From Motacilla alba alba (Eukaryota; Chordata; Aves; Passeriformes; Motacillidae), in the NCBI RefSeq assembly GCF_015832195.1, contig NC_052018.1:36523052-36587051 (forward strand): DNA of 64,000 nt, in the 5' to 3' direction. Position 1 is the first letter of the stretch; the number at the start of each line of letters is the position of its first letter. Under the pieces are notes generated by a model. The model saw only the letters and a list, made by a program, of their open reading frames with translations. It was not told the origin of the DNA and ran no database searches. Below, in pieces: positions 59,501 through 64,000 of this stretch. Position numbers and translations under genes: made by a program.

Positions 59501-62500
59501 GGTGATTGGCAGCTAAATGAGTGTGTAGGCATGCATGCCATAGCTGAACAATATGTCATATTCTTGTCCTTTCTTATTGTACTCAGGACCTGACCAAACT
59601 TTGCAAAGGCCTAAAGAATACCTGAACCTTGTCTAATCTGCTGAGTGAAGAAACAGCTTTGATAATGAGAAGGTAATGCTCAGGCTATGAATTCAAATGA
59701 ACTGTAAGATAAAAATATCAAAGAAAAGAATTCTTGTCAAACTGATGCTCCCTAGGGAATCAAGAATTTCTTTGCTTGACTTTTTTTGTAGAATAATAAA
59801 ACACCTTGGCAGGCTGAGAAGTTACCCCCTCACCTCGTGGCAGGCTCAGCTTCATCTCTGCTGCTACCGACATTCCCTAAAGACCTCCACAGCCTTCACA
59901 AGCAGTGTATTCTGCAACTTTCTCACTAGTTAAATCTATGAGACTTGCTGATACTGACGTCCTATCAGCCAGGTTTTCCTTCTTTTTGTCCTTCAGAATA
60001 TATTGTCTATCATCTAATGCTTTGTTTATTTATCAGGTATTTTGTTATTTCATTGCTGTGGAGCTGATGTTGACATTCTTGCATCAGAGTATTGTACAGA
60101 AATTTCCTTTCAAATACGTTTTTATGGGTCCTTTGGCAGTACTTGTTTTCTAGCTGGATGGAGCTGCAGCCAAGTAAAACAGAACACATTTTATATTCCT
60201 TTAGAGATTGACAAATTGATTGTCTAGGATAGAGTTAATTTTTTTTTCATTGTAGCTAGTGTGGGAATATGTCTTGGATTTGTCACGAAAACAGCATTAA
60301 TAACACAAGGATATTTTTATCAATGCTGAGCAGGGCTTCCACAGCACCAAGGCCTTTTCTGCTTCTCACACCACCCTAAAAGGGAAGAAGCTGAGGGTGC
60401 ACATGGAGTTTGGAGGGGAGAGCTGACCCCAGCTGACCAAAAGGACATTGCACAGCATATGTCATCATACTTAGCATATGAAGTGGGGGAAGAAGAAGGA
60501 AGGGGTGGAAGTTTGGAAAAAAGGTCTTCATGTTCTCAAGTGACCCTTATGTGTGATGGAGCCCTGCTTTTCTGGGGCTGGCTGAACACCTGCCTGCCCT
60601 TGGGAAACGCTGAATGAATTCCTCAATTTGCTTTGCCTGTGCATGGGGCTTTTGCTTTACCTAATGGTCTGCCTTTATCTCAGTCCACAAGGATTTTTTG
60701 TCTTTTACTGTTCCAATTCTCCCTCCCACTAGGATGGAGTCAGCCAACAGCTACATGGGGCTTAGTTGCCAGCTGGGGTTAAATCATGACACAGATGCTC
60801 CTCACTTAGCATCTCCAAACATTAAAATGTTACTTATCAGAAATTTAAAAATCCCAGTTTAGTAACATTCAGACTTATGTCAACTGATTACCTATTTGGA
60901 AAATAAGGGAGAAAGCCAGGGACCACCCCTCAAGCCAGAGGACAAAGCAATGTTTACAAAAAATATCTCCTGCAAGGAGCTTCCATGGATTTCACATGAA
61001 AAGTGAGCAAAAAGCAGGAAGAGCCAAACCAAGTGTTTGGGTAGCTCTAACAATACACAGGAGTCACCAAGAGCTAGGTACCCTTGCTCTGAAGCTTGTC
61101 ACTTCATGTACTGAAGAATGTTCCCTCTGTTTTTTTGCTTATTATAAAGTGGCACTCGGTATAATTTATACTTCCTCATTATTGCTTTCAAGAATAGAAA
61201 CTGCACATTTTGCTAAGCCCAGAGACTTTGCTGTGTAGTGAAGTGGATAACTACAGCTGCCCTGGACTTCTCTTTATTACCAGACACTGCCCTTTTATTT
61301 AGAATGTGCCCTGCCTCTTCAGCAGTGCCCGTTGGGGACTGCAGCCTGCTAGCCCCCACTGAATTGCTCCGAGGGACTGCCATGTCTGACTGCAGCTTCC
61401 CAACAGGAGCAGGGGCTAGCCATGCTCACAAGGTGAAGAGACAGTGGTGGAACCAACAATGCTGGCACAGAAACTGGCTTTCTGCAACAGGCACTTAAAT
61501 GTACTCGTACAGGCACTCAGATGTCTCTGGATAGCCAGCACATTCATTCTTTTTTATGCCTTTTTTTTGTATGAAGTCATGCAAAAACACAATACAGGAA
61601 TCAATTAAACCATTTTCTCTTCTCACTAATAGCTTGCATTGACCAAATGCAGTTTTACCTGAGGCTATAAAGTACCTTCCCATCTGGCTGGACCCGCAGC
61701 ATGACATTGTCTGTGGTGGTGTCGTGGATGAAGGAACGCTTGGAGTGGACGAAGAACATGTCGGGGACCCAGATCTTCTTCACCAGTCTGCCATCAAAGG
61801 TCATGCTTTGGTTGTTGGTGCTGGGGAAGGACAGCCTCTCATCTTTCCAGTAGTGCCTCAGATAAAGCGTCATGGTGAAGTCCTGTAGTAAACAGGCTTC
61901 TATCACAATTTACACCTTATCAGCACAGTAGCGATTGCTCCTCTCTGGGACAAACCATGAACGGTAAAGCACCTCTCTTGAGGGCACATCCACTCCCCGG
62001 GCTGCAAGGGGCATCACCAGATGCAGCTCGTTTATTCATCAGGTCAGATAGATTTACTGGGTTCAGCCACGACTCACTTCTCAAGCTTAAATGTAGTACA
62101 GAATTAATGACTCTGTCACTGATGTGTCTTCATGTAAAAAGCAAGTAATGATCTTGCTAAGCACCATGGCATTTTTCTATAAAGCTGCACGAGTTAAAAA
62201 GTATTGATTCTGAAAATGTAAAATCTTCTCCATTATTATTTTGCTAACAGTCAAAATCGACCCTGAATATTTTTTTTAACCCAAGGCCATCTAGTGGTTT
62301 TCCCATGTTGATGAGTGTTGCAACATGACATTAGAGGAGGAACAGGGGCAGTATTCAAAAGCCATGAGAACTAATTCAATATCATAATGTTTGATTAATA
62401 AAAAAAGAGGAAGAATGGGTTTGTTATTTGGGTTTTGTTTGTTTTGGGGTCTGGGTACTTCTAAGTCCTTGATGTTAGTTCTTCCGCTCTGCTTTGAAGT

Positions 62501-63724
62501 CCCAAAACTTTCTAGGGACCCTCTGGCCACCTTCACAAGCTTTCTCCTCAACCAGAACAGGTGAAAGCTCAGGATATCCATGGCTAGCTGTCAGGGTACC
62601 AAGAGCACTGGAGTCAGGGAGTCAGCTGGAAGGGTCCCCAATTCTGGGGAAAATGCTCACCCTTGAGGTCAGACAACTGCAGATATCCCAGCCCACAAAA
62701 GAGCTGAAATAGCTGATATGAGAGGAGCCTGACATGCCACCAGTGTGTCTGCCAACCACCAGCTGTGCTGCCACACAGCCCTGTGCCTGGCTCAGGCAAG
62801 GGAGGAGGTCCAGTGCAGGCTCTTTATCCCTCTGTCTGTTAATTAGGAGCACAGAGAATCTGGGGCTTCCTGTGAAACTTTCAGAGCTATTTGATAGTTT
62901 TGTTGAAAAGTCAAAACATTTTGAAAAGTATTTTGTATTGGGGAGTGATTCTTTTCTCTTCCAAAGCAAAACCTGAGTTACTGAGAGACTCTGCTGGTCA
63001 TAGAATGTTTGGATTGGAAAAGTGCCCTTAAAGATCATCTTGCTCCAATCCCCCTGACATTGGCAGGCTATCTTCCACTAAAGCAAATTGTTCAAAGCCC
63101 CCTCCAGCCTGATCTTGAATGGGATGGGGCATCCACAACTTCTCTGGGCAGCCTGTTCAGTGCCTCGCCACACTCTGAGTAAAGAATTTCTTCCTTATAT
63201 CTGATCAAAACCTACCCTCTTTCAGTTTAAAGCCATTCCCCCTTTTCCTTGGGAGCTCTCTGACCCCTGACTACCTCAGAACTTGTCCAAAGTGACTATG
63301 TCTGCAGCATGTAAGTGCCTTAAAACAAACACATTTACTGGTCTCCTCAGAGCTTTTAAGTGTGTTATCACTATTTAAGAAAATGAAGAAACCCAAATCC
63401 TTTGAGACAGTCTTGGCAATGTTTTATCATTCTGTTCTAGAGAAAAGAAAATTACAGATTTCTTCCTTCTGCTTCAAGGGCCATGAAATTGTAGCATGAG
63501 GTCCATAGAAGTAATTGTTGGCAGATTCAGATTGAACCTGAATCTGCCTTTGGAGGCTGTGCAGTGTTTGTCCTTGGCAGTATTCAAACCCCATGAACAC
63601 AAAGCCAGGTAGCCTGCAGAGTTTTGGTCTCCAGAGGTCCCATCTATGACTCTTACCATGTCCACTTCAGAAATGCTGTCCAGACTTTCAACTTGGACAT
63701 CCACCCCAACAGGAATTGCAGGGC
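53270..63724 (-). CDS. GABRR1: GABA-A receptor subunit rho-1, partial (last seven coding exons)
   Basis: Joins, in transcript order, 63657-63724, 61659-61882, 58241-58323, 56928-57068, 56318-56470, 54392-54588 and 53270-53557. Rho-1 forms the bicuculline-insensitive (GABA-C) chloride channel of retinal bipolar cells. Seen in order: beta-strand domain from [16 protein letters not shown]; the Cys-loop [16 protein letters not shown]1 after [14 protein letters not shown]2 with the rho-type [21 protein letters not shown]3 from [15 protein letters not shown]; the intracellular loop; and M4 ending [13 protein letters not shown]. The loop sequence ([44 protein letters not shown]) fits rho-1 rather than rho-2. 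All junctions hold frame. The exons for the signal peptide and N-terminus (roughly 95 residues) lie beyond the right edge. The position next to convergent PM20D2 agrees with human 6q15. Confidence 0.95.
53558..54391 (-). other. GABRR1 intron before the last exon
   Basis: 0.83 kb. No repeat or nested gene recognised. Open frames on both strands here have no family signature. Confidence 0.6.
54392..54588 (-). CDS. GABRR1: GABRR1 exon encoding M2-M3
   Basis: 197 bases encoding [19 protein letters not shown], then [14 protein letters not shown] and the start of the loop, [12 protein letters not shown], donor GTGAAG. Contains the pore-lining M2 and all of M3. Confidence 0.96.
54589..56317 (-). 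other. GABRR1 intron between the M1 and M2-M3 exons
   Basis: 1.7 kb. Contains a plus-oriented CR1 3' end (54905-55012) and an A-rich tract (about 55671-55712). Nothing else recognised. Confidence 0.6.
54905..55012 (+). mobile_element. CR1 LINE 3' end
   Basis: ATGATCCTTATGGGTCCCTC, CCAACCCAGGATATTC and the terminal TATGATTCTACAATTCTG are the sense 3' end of CR1. The fragment is short because of 5' truncation. Confidence 0.85.
56318..56470 (-). CDS. GABRR1: GABRR1 exon encoding M1
   Basis: 153 bases encoding [18 protein letters not shown], the rest of M1 and [13 protein letters not shown](G), donor GTAAAA. The PARVPL segment opens M2 and sets the anion selectivity of the family. Confidence 0.96.
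56471..56927 (-). other. GABRR1 intron
   Basis: 0.46 kb intron between the pre-M1 exon and the M1 exon. No recognised element. Confidence 0.6.
56928..57068 (-). CDS. GABRR1: GABRR1 exon, ligand-binding domain end
   Basis: 141 bases encoding [18 protein letters not shown] through KLAFYSSTG, donor GTGGGC, acceptor TTCCCTAG. Part of the GABA-binding extracellular domain (loop C side). Confidence 0.95.
57069..58240 (-). other. GABRR1 intron
   Basis: 1.2 kb, AT-rich. Near 58135-58185 there is a TAATTATT-type A/T-rich inverted-repeat patch. No gene or repeat family recognised. Confidence 0.6.
58241..58323 (-). CDS. GABRR1: GABRR1 Cys-loop exon
   Basis: 83 bases encoding [17 protein letters not shown] through CSLEIES, with both cysteines of the Cys-loop (13 residues between them). 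Donor GTAAGT. An 83-base exon at this point is characteristic of the GABA-A receptor gene family. Confidence 0.96.
58324..61658 (-). other. GABRR1 intron, containing an ERVL LTR
   Basis: 3.3 kb intron between the Cys-loop exon and the preceding 224-base exon. Contains the LTR at 60221-60793. Otherwise no recognised element. Confidence 0.6.
60221..60793 (+). mobile_element. Avian ERVL-type LTR (573 bp), probably solo
   Basis: Same family and same strand as the LTR at 29785-30320. Starts near TGTCTAGGATAGAG and ends GGGGTTAAATCATGACACA. The family TATA position reads AGCATATGAAG here (about 60472), so its promoter is decayed. It lies in a GABRR1 intron, opposite to the direction of transcription, which is the common tolerated orientation. 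No internal retroviral sequence adjoins it. Confidence 0.8.
61659..61882 (-). CDS. GABRR1: GABRR1 exon, extracellular domain
   Basis: 224 bases encoding [19 protein letters not shown] through DGKVLYSL(R), acceptor TTTACTACAG, donor GTAAAA. Holds ligand-site loops D and A ([13 protein letters not shown]). Confidence 0.96.
61883..63656 (-). other. GABRR1 intron, containing a CR1 fragment
   Basis: 1.8 kb. Contains the CR1 fragment at 62998-63265. No other element recognised. Confidence 0.6.
62998..63265 (-). mobile_element. CR1 LINE 3' fragment
   Basis: TCATAGAATGTTTGGATTGG, AAAGATCATCTTGCTCC, GGGGCATCCACAACTTCTC and AGTTTAAAGCCATTCCCCC match the reverse complement of CR1. Confidence 0.92.
63657..63724 (-). 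CDS. GABRR1: GABRR1 exon, 68 bases
   Basis: Encodes (G)[18 protein letters not shown] and EVDM, acceptor TTTCCCTAG, donor GTAAGA. The first codon is completed by one base from the upstream exon, which lies outside the window. A 68-base exon here is typical of this receptor family. Confidence 0.95.
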
Positions 63725-64000
63725 CTAGGGAAAATAAAAATAGGAGTTGACAAAGTACAAACCTAGGGAGACAAAGCAATCCTCTGACTTTACTGTCTTA
63801 CAGATAGAAATAGATGCTCAGTCTCAAATACAAACAACAGTAAGCCAATAGAAAGTATAAGTGATTGTAATTCACAAAAGAAAATCTCCTAATAACAATT
63901 AAAGTCAGTAATAAGACTGACTTACTAATAATTTTCTCTTTTTTATTGTGTTGCCCTACATGTGTCCCTCCAAGATTTAAAGGCAACTTTAATTGTTTTT
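63725..64000 (-). other. GABRR1 intron, continuing past the window edge
   Basis: AT-rich sequence upstream of the first visible GABRR1 exon. No further exon is seen before the right edge. Confidence 0.7.

Noticed and set aside
1..64000. CRISPR arrays, operons, tRNA or rRNA genes
   Set aside because: None seen. The sequence is eukaryotic and no cloverleaf or rRNA core segment was recognised by eye.

Overview
The window is vertebrate nuclear DNA and almost certainly avian. Intron-split genes sit in AT-rich non-coding sequence, two CpG islands mark promoters, and CR1 LINE 3' ends (the bird/reptile repeat with the ATTCTATGATTCT-type terminus) occur repeatedly, together with LTRs of avian-type endogenous retroviruses. 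The gene order PNRC1 > PM20D2 > < GABRR1 is that of human 6q15, so this is the orthologous bird block. The species cannot be fixed from the sequence alone.

Layout. 1-2.65 kb: no recognised gene. 2.69-4.96 kb: a CpG island holding two head-to-head genes, intronless BORCS6 (minus, 2891-3487) and two-exon PNRC1 (plus, 4064-5445). The interval between them is a compact bidirectional promoter with five ATTGG (inverted CCAAT) boxes. 6.1-29.2 kb: a gene-poor stretch with CR1 pieces, one retroviral LTR (17559-17903) and one possible orphan terminal exon (8164-8367, minus). SRSF12, which human has between PNRC1 and PM20D2, is not visible here. 29.2-30.3 kb: two different LTRs lie back to back and abut the PM20D2 promoter island. 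30571-45753: all seven coding exons of PM20D2 (443 aa), reading frame intact through every splice junction. 46.0-53.3 kb: intergenic, between convergent genes. 53270-63724: the last seven coding exons of GABRR1 on the minus strand (from the exon starting [11 protein letters not shown] to the stop). Its first exons lie beyond the right edge. An ERVL-type LTR lies in a GABRR1 intron at 60.2-60.8 kb.

The genes are unrelated in function: lysosome positioning (BORCS6), nuclear-receptor coactivation and mRNA decapping (PNRC1), repair of aberrant beta-alanyl dipeptides (PM20D2) and GABA-gated chloride conductance in retina (GABRR1). Their grouping is syntenic, not operonic. The points most worth a second look are the BORCS6-PNRC1 head-to-head pair (human BORCS6 is on chromosome 17), the LTR pair on the PM20D2 promoter, the missing SRSF12, the possible second PNRC1 promoter and the orphan exon. 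I found no clear evidence of a wholly new biological system.
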